Assembly (NCBI GenBank): GCA_028571685.1
Contig: CM053146.1
Coordinates: forward strand, 109,591,431-109,655,430
Length of the DNA stretch: 64,000 nt
Direction: 5' to 3'
From: Heterohyrax brucei
Taxonomy: Eukaryota; Chordata; Mammalia; Hyracoidea; Procaviidae
Under the pieces are notes generated by a model that made no database searches, was not told the DNA's origin, and worked only from the letters and a program-made list of their open reading frames with translations. The translations under genes and the position numbers were made by a program. Shown here piece after piece: positions 1 through 12,400 of this stretch; position 1 is the stretch's first letter; each line of letters begins with the position of its first letter.

Positions 1-197
1 AGGAGCCCAGGTGATACAATGCTTAAGCACTCAGTTGCTAACCAAAAGGTCGAATGTTTGACTTTTCAGCCACTCTGTGGGAGAAAGATGTGTCAGTCAT
101 CTTCCCTAAAGATTTACAGCCTTAGAAACCCTGTGAAGTGCTTCTGCTCTGTCCCATAGTGTCACTGTGAGTCAGAATCAACTTGACAGCAGTGGGG
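1..197 (+). repeat. AfroSINE-type tRNA-derived SINE
   Basis: Begins AGGAGCCCAGGTGATACAAT, contains GTTGCTAACCAAAAGGTCG (tRNA-like head), a GGGAGAAAGATGTG middle module, and ends GTCACTGTGAGTCAGAATCA. It lies in the partial intron before the first exon; 198-275 shows nothing else. Confidence 0.85.
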
Positions 198-275
198 ATC
201 TGCCTTACACACTAGCCGAAGCTGTGGATTGGTGACTTCTGTGAGGCTGGGAGACTTCTCTGTTGACTCTCACAG

Positions 276-438
276 GCCCTGGAATGAAGAGATGCTGGAT
301 GCAGCTTGCAGGCTGGTTCTGGACGAAGTTTCCCTCCCAGGCTCGGCGCCTGGTGGGAAAGTGGAATTCAAGCGAACTCTCATCATCAGCTTCCTCTTCA
401 AATTTTACCTGGAAGTGGCACAGAATTTGAAGAGGATG
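276..438 (+). CDS. AOX1: AOX1 exon 1 of window (end of FAD domain)
   Basis: Acceptor CACAG ends at 275 and donor ATG|GTAAAT follows 438. The first base completes a split codon, then 54 codons run from [13 protein letters not shown] to [11 protein letters not shown]. The motif [20 protein letters not shown] is the conserved C-terminal part of the CO-dehydrogenase-type flavoprotein domain that binds FAD. The upstream exon lies before the window. The exon has no internal stop, and an open frame beginning at 229 merely extends it into the intron. Confidence 0.95.
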
Positions 439-3400
439 GTAAATGAAACTGACCATGTATTAGCTTTCCCAGTATCAGGGGCCGTGGTGACACCCAGTGT
501 GGAGTGATGCCTCCCAAATATCTATAGAATATAAAGCATGAGACAAATGAGAAACATGTGGGCTTACCAGGCATGTATCAAACTGTGTGTTGATTGGGTA
601 GGAGTTCAGGAAACAATTCTAAGGAGGGCTTGGAGTTGCACGGATAGTAACCATACTCACTCACTGGCTTTCTGACCTGTTTTTCTAGAGCATGGGTGGA
701 GAACTTGTTAATGACTAAAATGTATTTTCCCCAGGAAAGCATTTCCTCTGCTTGTTCAGGCCTGTCTTCTCGCTGTTGACTTTCTTCCCTAGGTCCAGCT
801 TTATTTCTCTCCCTTCTGTGCTGGTGGCACACTCTTTGCATGGTTGTTATGAAATGAGTCATTGGTTCCCAGCCCTTCAGAGCGACACAGTGAGGACTGC
901 ATCATAGCATTCACAGCAGTAATAGTGCAGACATTCTCTTGCCTGGTTTCCCTTATGACAGACAAGAAGTTACAAGATTGTTGGCTAGGTGGTATATACT
1001 AAAAGAATTTCTCTGAGTAATTTCCTAGATCCAAAGGGAAACTGAACCACGTTGGCCTCACTAACTGCATGCTGCAACGAGCCGACTAAACTAGACTCGA
1101 AGCCACGGACACACTTGGCTGGTATAGAAATTAGTGTGCTGGTGTCAGGTGCCATCGCGCCAGTTCTGACTCACTGCCACCCTGTATACAGCAGAACGAA
1201 ACACTGCCTGGCCTGTGCCGTGCCCACTTGTTGAGCCCCTTGTTGCCGTCACTGTGTCAGTCTGTCTCCTTGAGGGTCTTCCTCTTTTTTGCTGACCCCT
1301 TTCTTTACCAAGTATGATGTCCTTCTCCAGAGACTGATCCCTCCTGACAACATGTCCGAGGTGTATAACATGTAATCTTCCATCCTGGCCTCTAAGGAGC
1401 ACCCCAGTTATATTTCTTGCAAGGCAAATTGGTTCATTCTTTTGGCATCCATGGTACAGTCAGCATTCTTCTCCAACAGCACAATTGAAAGGCATCAGTT
1501 TTTCTTCTGTCTTACTATGACTTTAAGTGAGACACACAAAATTCTCTCCTGTTACTGCTTTTAAGGGCATCTTCTCATTATAGACGGGGACAGCAACCAA
1601 AGGGTGGTATCAAATTCTCGAGAGTGGAACCTGGAAAACATGTGTCAGTCCACTTGCCGACAGGATATCAAAAGAGAAAGGGAAACAAAGTATAAGTTTG
1701 CCCAATTAGTATGAAGCTAATACCATTTCTTCATAAATGAAGTGATATATAATAGTTGTATGCTTTCAACTTCCTGTCTTTGAAAATAATGGCCTTTGTT
1801 TACTTCAGTTTTGTTTTAGAATTTTTTACGTTCTAAAACACGGTCATTGGGTGTATCATTTAAAGTCTTTGATAAAGACTCAAATGACCCATTTTGTTCA
1901 GGCCTGAGATGTACGCTTCCTGGGGGTCTGCAATGATTCCTCCTCTGTGTTTTCCTGTCTTCCTGGTTGGCCAGGTGGGGCAGGACAGTCATGTAAGCTC
2001 CTTTGTGGTGCTGTCCTTCTGCTCTGGTATTTTCTTGGTTTAGGTATTCTCTTCCTTTTCTTGTGTCTGCTTAGCTTCTGTGTTTCTGCAGTATTGTCTT
2101 GTAAGTCCTCAAATCATGTGGGAAAGTATGTCAGAGGATTTTAAGAAATGTGGAGATGTTAGAAGTCAGTACTATAGTGTTTTCATTTGGCTCTCCACAA
2201 TAGGGATGGAATGTACATACGCTTCAGAGTATTATGTCGCTGAGGCCGGGAGCTGCTTGCATCCCCAGAGTGCTGAATGTGACAAGTACTTCGTAATGCT
2301 CAGCTTCAGAGTAGACATGCGTGCTGAGAGTCATGTCATCCTCCCTTACAGAGTCACTGTGGCACATTTTCAAATTCTGTAACCTTTCTACTTTTCAGGA
2401 CCCTGTTCACTGTCCTAGCCTTGCAGACAAGTGTGAAAGTGCTTTTGCAGATCTCCATTCCACATGTCACCAGAGTGTATTAAAGTACCAGGTTAGTAGC
2501 TTTGGAAAAAAAACCATTCCAGGGTCTGGACTGTAGCTTCCTCATCTGAACGATTCCACTTCTCTCTCAAGCTTTATAGACACAAGCTTCCCTCTGGTGA
2601 TTCACAACCTCTATTACTGTTAAGGAAAACTTCAACATCATTGAAAAATGGTGAATAAAAAAAAAAAAAATGTGGTGGTCATTTTAAAGAAAAATGTCTG
2701 TTTTGACTTTGAAGGTTGTGTATCCTCTGCTGTGACTTTGCACGACTGACATGAACAAGCTGGTTAACTTGCTGCACCTTTTCTGCTGTTGTCATTGTGG
2801 AGTATGGGCACAGCCAGGGCCACATTGCCTGCCAGAACTGGGGGGACAGGGAGGGTAGGCAGCTTTGATTTTATTTCCAGGGGAATAGGAGAAGCAGTCC
2901 CCACAGGTTGATAAAAGTGTAGTAATGCTTTTTTTAAAAAATTAAGCTGATGAATTGTTTTGTTTGAATGTGAAGATGCTTTGTTTCCCCCTCCCCCCTC
3001 CCCCCTCCCCCATCCTCCATCCCCCATTCTCCAAATGATTTTTCGGTGAGGTGCATCTCAGAACTGAATCAAACCTAAGACCTGAGAGCTATTTTTGAGC
3101 TCTCCTAGTGAAGGCTGCATGTTAGAACAAAATTCCTCATGACTTAAAAATGGAATTTTCTTCCACAGCATTGGAAAAATATTAGCGGAAGTCATCCTGT
3201 TGATAAATTGGATGAGGTTCAGTATGTTTTACGTTCAAATCATTATTTAAAAAAAAAAATAAACAAAACTTGACCTTGAAAGTTTTATCAACTCAAAAAC
3301 ATGACGAGGCATTTAAAATCTTTAGTGCACCAAATACAGTGTTGGATTTTGTTACAGAAGCTGACAGCACATTTTCATGGCCATTGTTGTTGGTGCATAT

Positions 3401-6400
3401 ACACTGAGGTGTTAAGTTCAGTATGTTCAAAATCTGAAATGTGCAAATTCCAGTGAAAGTGATCATTTTGAAAGTTAAAAACAGCTTCCCTTTTGTGTTA
3501 CCTAAAATATGACAGCTGCAACCGCGTGTGCATAGGTAACCAACCAAGTAAATATCTCTTTGACAATGAATAGATTTCACAAAGAAACAACAGTGGCAAC
3601 AAATTGTTAGGCCTTCAAATCATCACAAAGCAAATTTATAATCCAGTACTTATCTCATCATCTTTTACATAATTACACTGAAAGCAAGTTTGTTATTATA
3701 GTTACAAGACAGTTTTGGAAGCTGTATTTCTCCCACACAGACAACTTCCACTTTTTGTTTTTTCTCTGTGTGTGTGTACTACCCCTGCCCCTCACCACAA
3801 ACTGCTCCACGTTGTTAGTGGGACATCAGCACTCATGATACCGCTTTCCCCTGTATCAGTGCATTGTCTTGGAAAGAGACAACGTTCGTTCTTCTGTAGC
3901 ATCCGAGCTACAGACGGAGCGAAGGGATCAAGTGCAGCTCTTGCACCAGTAGATTCGCCACAGTGACTGCAAAGAGAAAGTCTTGTGTCTTCAGCTAAAG
4001 TGTTTGACTACAGATTAAGACAGAGACGCATTTTGAAAATTCTTCTCAGTCTTTTAGCAGGCCTCGCATAACAGTATTTGCAAGACTTGTTCAATGCTGT
4101 GATTTTTTTTTTTCATTTTCTACGGTTAAAATTACTGTGTGATAGAAAGCTCCCACAGCTGCTGCAGCTCTGCGGATGTGTTTCCTTAGTGTCTAAGCTT
4201 AGGAAGTACCCAGAATTTTACTTTTCAGGAAGGAAAGTGTTCAAGTTGAGAAGTCATCTCATCACGTTTGGAGATAGTTTTCAGAGGAACTTATCATCTG
4301 TATCACGTAAAACCCATGTGATCTCTACAATTGGTTGAATGGTGACTCTCCTGCTCCCACAAAAAGACATGTCCTAGTCCACACCCTGGGTATCTGAAAT
4401 GTGAACTCATTTGGAAATAAGATCTTTGCAGATACAGCTAAGTTACACATGTTGAGATGAGATGATCCTGATTTGAGAGAGGGTCCTAAATCCCGTGGCT
4501 GGTATCCTTAGAAGAGGAAGAGACAGATTAGGGACACAGAGACACACAGGGGACAAGGGCTTGTGAAGATGAAGGCAGGGTTTGGAGTCGTGCTGCCCCA
4601 GGCCAAGGAATAGCCGAAACCTCAGAAGCCGGCAGAGCAAGGAAGGATTCTCCTCTAGAGCCTTCAGAGGTATGTGGCCCTGCCTGTGCCTTTATTTCAG
4701 ACTCCTGGCCTCCAGAACTGTGAGGGAATAAATTTCTTTTGCTTAAGCTACTACAATTATGGTGATGTTGCAGCAGTTCTAGGAAACCATTATAATCTTT
4801 GCCTCACTTTGTCAAAGAAGAGAACCTTGCGGAGCATTTGGTGATGAAGAGAGAACACTAAGTCGTGTCCATTCCATGGATCTGCTGTGTGCTTGGGGCT
4901 GCTTCAAATCCCTGCTCGTTCCTGAACCCTGATGTGTAGAACTGTCTGTCGTCCTATACAGCCCTGGTCTAGTGTCCATCTGTATCAAACAGGGCCTGAG
5001 TCAAGTTCTAATTTCTCTTCCTTGGTATTCTGGTTTTTGTAGCTTAAGATATTAGGATAAACTTGACAATAACCAACACAAAAAGCTTTATCAACACTGT
5101 TTTTATTTTCCACTGTATTATAGTGAGTATAAAATTGAAGTTTATTTAAATACAAGGAATGTGGATATTAGAACTGCTTAAAAGTGAAGAACCTTCACTG
5201 ACTGTAGTTAAGGATGAAGAAGAAAGTATGCAGCAGGGATACATGAAAGTATGCAGAAATATATGTCTTCACTTTATTTTATTTGAAGAGATATTTTGTT
5301 TATTTATTTTTTTAGATATTTCATTGTGATTGAATGGAAGTTTAGAATCCAAGTCAATTAGGCACACAAAACCCTGTACACACGCCTCTGTCCACTTCTA
5401 GCCGCTCTTCCACCCTTGTGACGACACTCCTCCCTTCCACGCTGTACCTCTGGTATTCATTTAGCCAGTGCTTGTCCTTTCGTCTCTAGCTTCCCATCTC
5501 ATTTCTATAGAGGAGCTCCTCTGACAGCCTCGTATAGTCCTGACCAGTTTTTGCCTGAAGAGCTAGCTGTCTTTGGTACTGGTTTCAGCTCTGGGCTAGC
5601 AGTGAGTCCTGGGCCCATGTCCTTGGAAGACCCTCTAGGGTATCAGCCCATTAAGTCTGGTCATTAATATCTACTTATGACAAGGTGATTGTAGAAATCA
5701 TTGTCGGTCAAAAATTGGTTGAGATTTTACTCCTTGTCACTTACACTATCAAGATAATAGTTTTTTGTTGTTGTTTTCCCAAATAATTAATAATAATGAA
5801 CATGTTTTCAAATTACACATGCTACACTCCTGCCACTCATATTCTAGGCCTCCTCCTAACTGGAGAATCTCTGATCTATCTCAAGCTGGAGATTCGTGTA
5901 TTCATTTTATTATTATTTGTTTTAGTTCTTCAGTTTGGCAGTGAATGAGGGTCACTGTTCTTAATTTCCTTGTGCAGCAGAGGACGTCAGAGAATCGTGC
6001 TCTTCATAGCTGTCACTTAAAGTTCTTCATGTAATCATGGCTCTTCTCCACTCTTGGCCTTTGGGAAATTAAATCCAGTGTTCAGAAGGAGGAAAAGGTA
6101 ACCCTTCTGCATGAACAGAAAACATGCCAGTTGGTCAGTAGGATGCCAAATAGCTTGAACCTTTCCCTTCAGTTCTATAGAGCAGTGACCTCAGAGCATT
6201 TTTATTATACCGGGAATGACTTTGCAGACTGGGAAATCTGCAGCTGCAGTTGACCTCAGCTACCGTATGAGATAGATTCAGATGTCTCGTTTGTTGTCAC
6301 TAGGTCCTGATCACAACTTTTCAGACTCTGTTAGCTTTTAAAAGTATTTAGCTTTTCTTTACAATGTAAATGCCTTACATTATTTTGGAAATCAATCAGT

Positions 6401-9400
6401 GTCTTAGTTATCTAGTACTGCTTTAACAGGAACGCCACAACTAGATGGGTGTAAGAAAGAGACGTTTGTTCTCTCATAGTCCAGTAGGCTGTAAGTCCAG
6501 ATGCAAGGTGCCAGCTTTCTCTCTGTTGGCTCTGGAGGAAGGTCTCTGTCATCAGTCTTCTCCTGTACTAAGAGCTTCTTTGTGTAGAAAACCTGGGTCC
6601 AAAGGACATGCTCAGTTCCTGGTGCAACTTCCTTGGTGGTATGAGGTTCCCCCGTTCTGTATTCCCATTTCCTTCTTTCCCTTGTAAGATAAAGGTGATG
6701 TAGGCCTTGCCCCAGGGAAGCTCTCTTTTCACTTGATCAAGGATGTGAAACAAGTAGTGAGGGTATTAGAATCCCACCCTTATCTTCTTTAGCACAGTAC
6801 AATCTTGCTTCACTAACCGTGGACACAAGTTAGAATTTATAGCACACAAGAAAATTATATCAATCACAAAATGGAGGAAAACAACACAATGCTAGAAATC
6901 ATGGCCTAACCAGGTTGACACATATTTTTAGGGGGATACATTTCAATCTGTGACAATCAGCTTTTTCTTTTTTTAGCTCTCAGTATAGATTTTTAACTTT
7001 TTCTTCCTCCTACTGTATGATGTAACCCGGTGCTGTTTAGCTCATCTCAAAGGAGTTCCTGCCTAATACAGGACGAGGCTGTGACACAATGAACTACAGT
7101 AAGGGATAGCAGATGGGGCAGGAAAAAGAGGCTTCCATTGCTGTCTCTGGACCTCCCATGACATATCTCAGCATGCATGAGATCTTGCAGTTATCTGTCC
7201 CATCATGCATCTGTCTGGTATTAGCACTATAATTGGTCTGATTGTATGCCTCTCACCTCCACATCTCCCAGAGAACCCTCTGAGAGCCTGGCCGTAGCTG
7301 TAGCAACACACACAATGATGACTGAGTTGTGGACAGGGTTGTCATGAGCGCATCAGACAGCCCCTTATTCAGAGTTCCCATTCCAGCTGCTGTCTCGTTA
7401 TAGAGAGAATCCATGCGTCTGGTTGGCTGATGGGCATCCTGGAGTTTCTCCCACCCATCCTCCCATCGCCTGCCTCCTTGGCAGTACAGCCTTCACCTTG
7501 GTTTCTGAGCTTTGCCAACATATGTCTCTTAACCTCAATTCCTTGTTTTTTCATGTTCTTCTTGTTAGGTGCCATTGAATCAGTTGCAACTCATAACAAC
7601 CCTCTGTACAACAGAATGAAACACCACCTAGTCTTGCCCCATGTCCACAATTGTTTTTATGCTTAAGCCCATTGTCGCAACCACTGTGTCAATCTATCTC
7701 ATCCAGGGTCTTCCTTTTTTTCACTGACCTGTTCTACCAGCCTGATATCTTTCTCCAGGGACTGATCTCTCCTGGCAACATGTCCAACGTATGTAAGACA
7801 CAGTCTTGCCATCTTTGCTTCCAAGAGGCATTCTGGTTGTACTTCTTCCAGAACAGATCTGTTTGTTCTTTTGGTGGTCCGTCCATCATACATTCAACTT
7901 TCTTCTCTAACACCACAATTCAAAGGTGTCAGTTCTCTTCATTGTCAGTTCTTTGTTCGTTGTCCAGCTTTCACATGTGTGTGATTTGATTGAAACTACA
8001 GTGACCTGGCTCAGGCAGTCTTTATTCTTCAAGGTGTTATCTTTATTTCTCAGCACTCCTTTGCAGCAGATTTTCCCAGTGCAGTGCATCTTTTGATTTT
8101 TTGACTGCTGCTTCCATGGGTGTTGATTGTGGACCCAAATAGAAAGAAATCCTTGACAACCTCAGTCCTTTCTTCATTTATGATGATGTTTTGTACTGGT
8201 CCTGTTGTGAAGATTTTTGTTTTCTTGATGTTGAGCTGCAATCCATGCTATCGGCTGTGGTCCTTGATCTTCATCCGTTTCAGATCTTCACTTCCAGCTG
8301 TCTGCATAACATAGGTTGTTAATGAGTCATTCTCCAATCCTGGTGCCTCATTCTTCTTCATATAATCCAGCTTATCGGATTATTTTCTCAGTCTACAGAT
8401 TGAAAAAACATGGTGAAAGATTACAACCCTAACTCACACTTTTCCTGACTTTAAACTGTGCAGTGTCCTCTTGTTATGTTCACACGACTGCCTCTTGATC
8501 CATATACAGATTCCTTAAGAGTACAGTTAAGTGTTCTGGAATTTCCATTCTCTACAACGTTAACCATAATTTACTATGATCCACACAGTTGAATACCTTT
8601 GCATAGTAAACGAAACACAGGTAAACATCTTTCTGGTATTCTCTGCTTTTGGCCAAGATCCATCTGACATCAGCAATGATATTCCTGATTACACATCCTC
8701 TTCTGAATCCAGCTTGAATTTCTGTCAGTTCCTTTTCAATATACTGTTGTAGTCACCTTTGAATGATCTTGAGCAGAATTTTACTTGTGTGAGATATTAA
8801 CGATACTGTTCGGTAATTTCTGCTTTCGATTGGATCACCTTTCTTTGGAATAGGCATAAAGGTGGATCTCTTCCAGTCATTTGGCCAGGTAGCTGCCCTC
8901 CAAATTTCTTGGTATACACAAGTGAGCACTTGCAGTGCTGCATCTGTTTGTTGAAATATCCCAGCTGATATTCCATCCATTCCTGGAGCCTTGTTTTCTG
9001 CCAGTGCTTTCAGTGCAGCTTCAACTTCTTCCTTTGGTATCATCGCTTCCTGATCACATGCTACCTCTTCAAATGGCTCAACATCCACCACTTCTTAATA
9101 CCTTCATTTCTTTGTTCCTTTTTCCCTTCCTTCTTTCCTTGTTTTTCTCTTTCTTTCTTTCTCTCTCTCTCATAATTCTTCTCCCAGCATCCACTGTATT
9201 AGTTTTCTTGGGCTGCTGTAACTAAATACCACAATCTGGGTGGCTTATAAGAACAGAAATTTATCTCCCAGTTATGGAGACCAGAAGTCCAAGATCAGGG
9301 TATTGGTTGTGTTGATTCCTACTGAATGTTTACGGAAAAATCTGCTCTATGCTTTGCTCCTCGCTTCTGGTGCCCTCAGGTGTTTTGTGGTTTGCAGCTG

Positions 9401-12400
9401 CAGAATAGCCCCGGTGTTACGTGGTCTTATGTTGGGTGTCCTTCTCTCTGTCTTTTTTAGTCTTCTATGGGCACTGTTCAGCTGTGACCTCTGAAATGAT
9501 CTCATGTTAACTGACAACATCTTCAAAGACCTATTTATAAACAAAGTCACATTTACAGGTACCAGAAGTTAAGATTTCAACTTCTCTTTTGGGGGGATGT
9601 TACTCAATTCGTAGCACCTAGCCCACTAAGAAAGCAAATAGTTCCCATATTTGAAATACAGAGTGTGGCAGAATGCTTTTTCTTCTTTACTGTAGTTAAT
9701 GGAACATAGTTGCTTCAGAACCAGAACTTCCTCTAAAACAGGAAGCATTAATGAATCGTTGCTGAAATTGTACCTACGTTTGGCTTTGTTCTCCACCAAG
9801 ATCATGTAAAATAGAAAACCAGTTATCTCTTTGACTTCCTCACTCAAGAGAAAAAAACTTGGTTGAAGGCATACCCTGAATATTTCCTATAAACACCGTT
9901 ACTGTATCACTGTACTCTTCTGAAAATATTCGTGTATCATTCCTAGAAACAAGTAATAAAATGTTTTGATAATAATTTTTTAAATACACAAACATTAGCA
10001 AGAGGATACAACTTCCCACTATTAGGAAGAGGAATTTGTGCTTGTTTACTTACACAAAGAAAATTTCCCTAAGAGGTGCTTGTGATGTCTACTCAGAAAT
10101 GTAAACAAAACAACAACATGGTAGGTGGATATGCATCTCAGATTTGGGGGGGATCTCAGTTTAGGCTTAATGCCCTGGTGTTATTATTAGGAACTCTGAT
10201 GAGTCTGTGAAGTAAATTATTCTAAGTGCTGTCTATATACCTCACTGATGAGTCCCACTATGATCACCTTTGAAGTCCTCCCCTTGGGAAGCTATGTACT
10301 GATGCCAGCACCTAGACCACCCTTACAAGCAATTTTGGAACCCTTACTGCAATGGCCTTTGCCCGGTGGCACAGTGGCCAGTCTGCAAAGTTAACTGTAT
10401 AATTGTCTGTGAGGGAGTTTTTATCCAGGAAACAAGTAACTGTTGTACACCCTCCCTACTCACCTGATCTGGCCCCCAATGACTTTCTTCTTTACCTGAA
10501 GATAAAGGAAATATTGAAAGGAAGACATTTTGATGATATTCAGGACATATATGACAACAACTGTGATAGCCATTCCAGGAAGAGAGTTCCAAATGGCTTT
10601 GAAGGGTGAACTAGGCACTGGCATCGGTGCACAGCTTCCCAAGGGGAGTACTTGGAAGGCGACCGTAGTACTGTTCAGCAATGGGGGACGTAGCACTTTT
10701 TCTAAAGTTAGTTCACTAACTTAACTGGCAGTCCTTGTAATACTGAATGTTTTCATTCTCAGAAGCATTCTGGTTTGGGATAAATTGTATTGCTACTCTC
10801 TTATGGGAAACGAGTACAACATGATTATTTCCATGGTCCCTGTTGAAATATAAAACTGATATGTTGACTATTTATTAAACAGAATGTGAACCCAAAGCAA
10901 CCTCCTCAAGATGCTATTGGCCATCCCATCATGCATCTGTCTGGTATTAAGCATGCCACGGGGGAAGCCATCTACTGTGATGACATGCCTGTGGTGGACC
11001 AGGAGCTGTTCTTAACTTTTGTAACAAGCTCAAGAGCTCATGCTAAGATTATGTAAGTGATAGTTTTCTTTTTACTCAGTAGGTAAGAATGATTGCCTTC
11101 TCACTTAACTCTTAAAAGTCACACTATTGGCAAGAGATGCTCATCTCTTGATTTCCTCCACTAAAAAGTAATGCTGCAAAGAAGGTAAGCTGTTTGTTGA
11201 AGGTACCTAATGCAGACTACAGGAGAAATGGTATTGAAATGTAAGATTTACTGTAATTTATGGCTCCATATGATAACTTCATTGCCCCAGAAATTTTCCC
11301 AGTTGTCTTGCAGAGAACTGTTGAGTGGTTTCTTGACCTAGCTTATGTTCCTCACATCTTGTTCTCTAAATAACCGATTTTCAGTGACCTTTGTGGGAAC
11401 CCTGGTGGCATAGTAGTTAAGTGCTACATCTGTGAAACCAAAAATCAGTAGTTCATATCTGCCAGGCTCTCCTTGGAAACTCTGTAGAGCAGTTCTATTC
11501 TGTTCTGTAGGGTCGCTGTGAGTTGACTTGATGGCAGTGGGTTTAGTTTCGGATTTGCTGGGCTGTGTGACTGCTCTGAGGAAGCCAACTGTGTGTTCTC
11601 CCCTAGATCTATTGACGTGTCAGAAGCACTCAGCGTGCCGGGTGTGGTGGACGTCTTGACCGCGGAGCACCTTCGGGATGTGAATTCCTTCTCGCTTTTC
11701 GCTGAACCTAACACACTGCTGGCAGCAGATGAAGTACTTCATTTTTACTTTTTATGCTTTTAAAGATAATTTTCTCAGTTCATGGTATTTCATATTTTCT
11801 TAAGGTAGCATTTGTTGTTGCCTTGTGAAGGATTCTAACTTTCTTTGAGCATTTATTATATGCATTACAGATATATGTATGTTCTCATGTTTTCAGCATA
11901 AGAAGTTGATTAGTTATATTTTTAAAGCAATACTTTTGGTTGTTTTATATTTTCTGGTAGTCACCAACTATGGTGCTAACAAGTATGAAAGATAAATGAA
12001 GAGAGAACAATGGGAACTTTGATTTGCCAGTCCCTCCCTGAGAATGTCTTGTCGTTACTAGTTTCAGTTCCAGAGTCGGAGCCCAAGTTCAAGTAGCAGG
12101 TTCACCACACAGCTTTTCTCTATCGCTTAATCCAGAAATTCTCTTTCCTGCCTCTGAGTTTGCTCTGACTCATTCATACTGCCATTCAATCAACAGGCAT
12201 TTTTTAAAATGAGTACCTGTTGTGGCAGACCACTGTATACAGATGTGGTCCCTGCCCTCATAGAGCTTACGGTCAAGAGGAGGAGACAAAGCAGATGCTT
12301 TATGCACTTTCTACCTCGTGTGAAGCTGATTTTTTTCTGTCTCGGATTCCCCCCCACCTCGTAAAGTTCCTCATGAGAGGGCGCATGTCTGATTCGTCTG

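Larger units (their letters stand above)
2492..10882 (+). other. Intron 2 of window (8.4 kb)
   Basis: It holds an MLT1-like LTR, an L1 3' fragment, a second LTR, an RTE LINE, another MLT1-like LTR and a mariner remnant (each listed separately). Simple sequence: an A run at about 2658-2671, a C/T-rich tract at 2988-3012 and a T/C-rich tract at 9105-9172. I recognise nothing in 2492-4334, 4796-5285, 5691-6397 and 9622-10204. Segment 6959-7562 has only the exon-3 echo described in the findings. Confidence 0.85.

Noticed and set aside
7430-7989. Hydrophobic open frames on the + strand
   Set aside because: They overlap or run into the reversed RTE LINE and read mostly its antisense strand.
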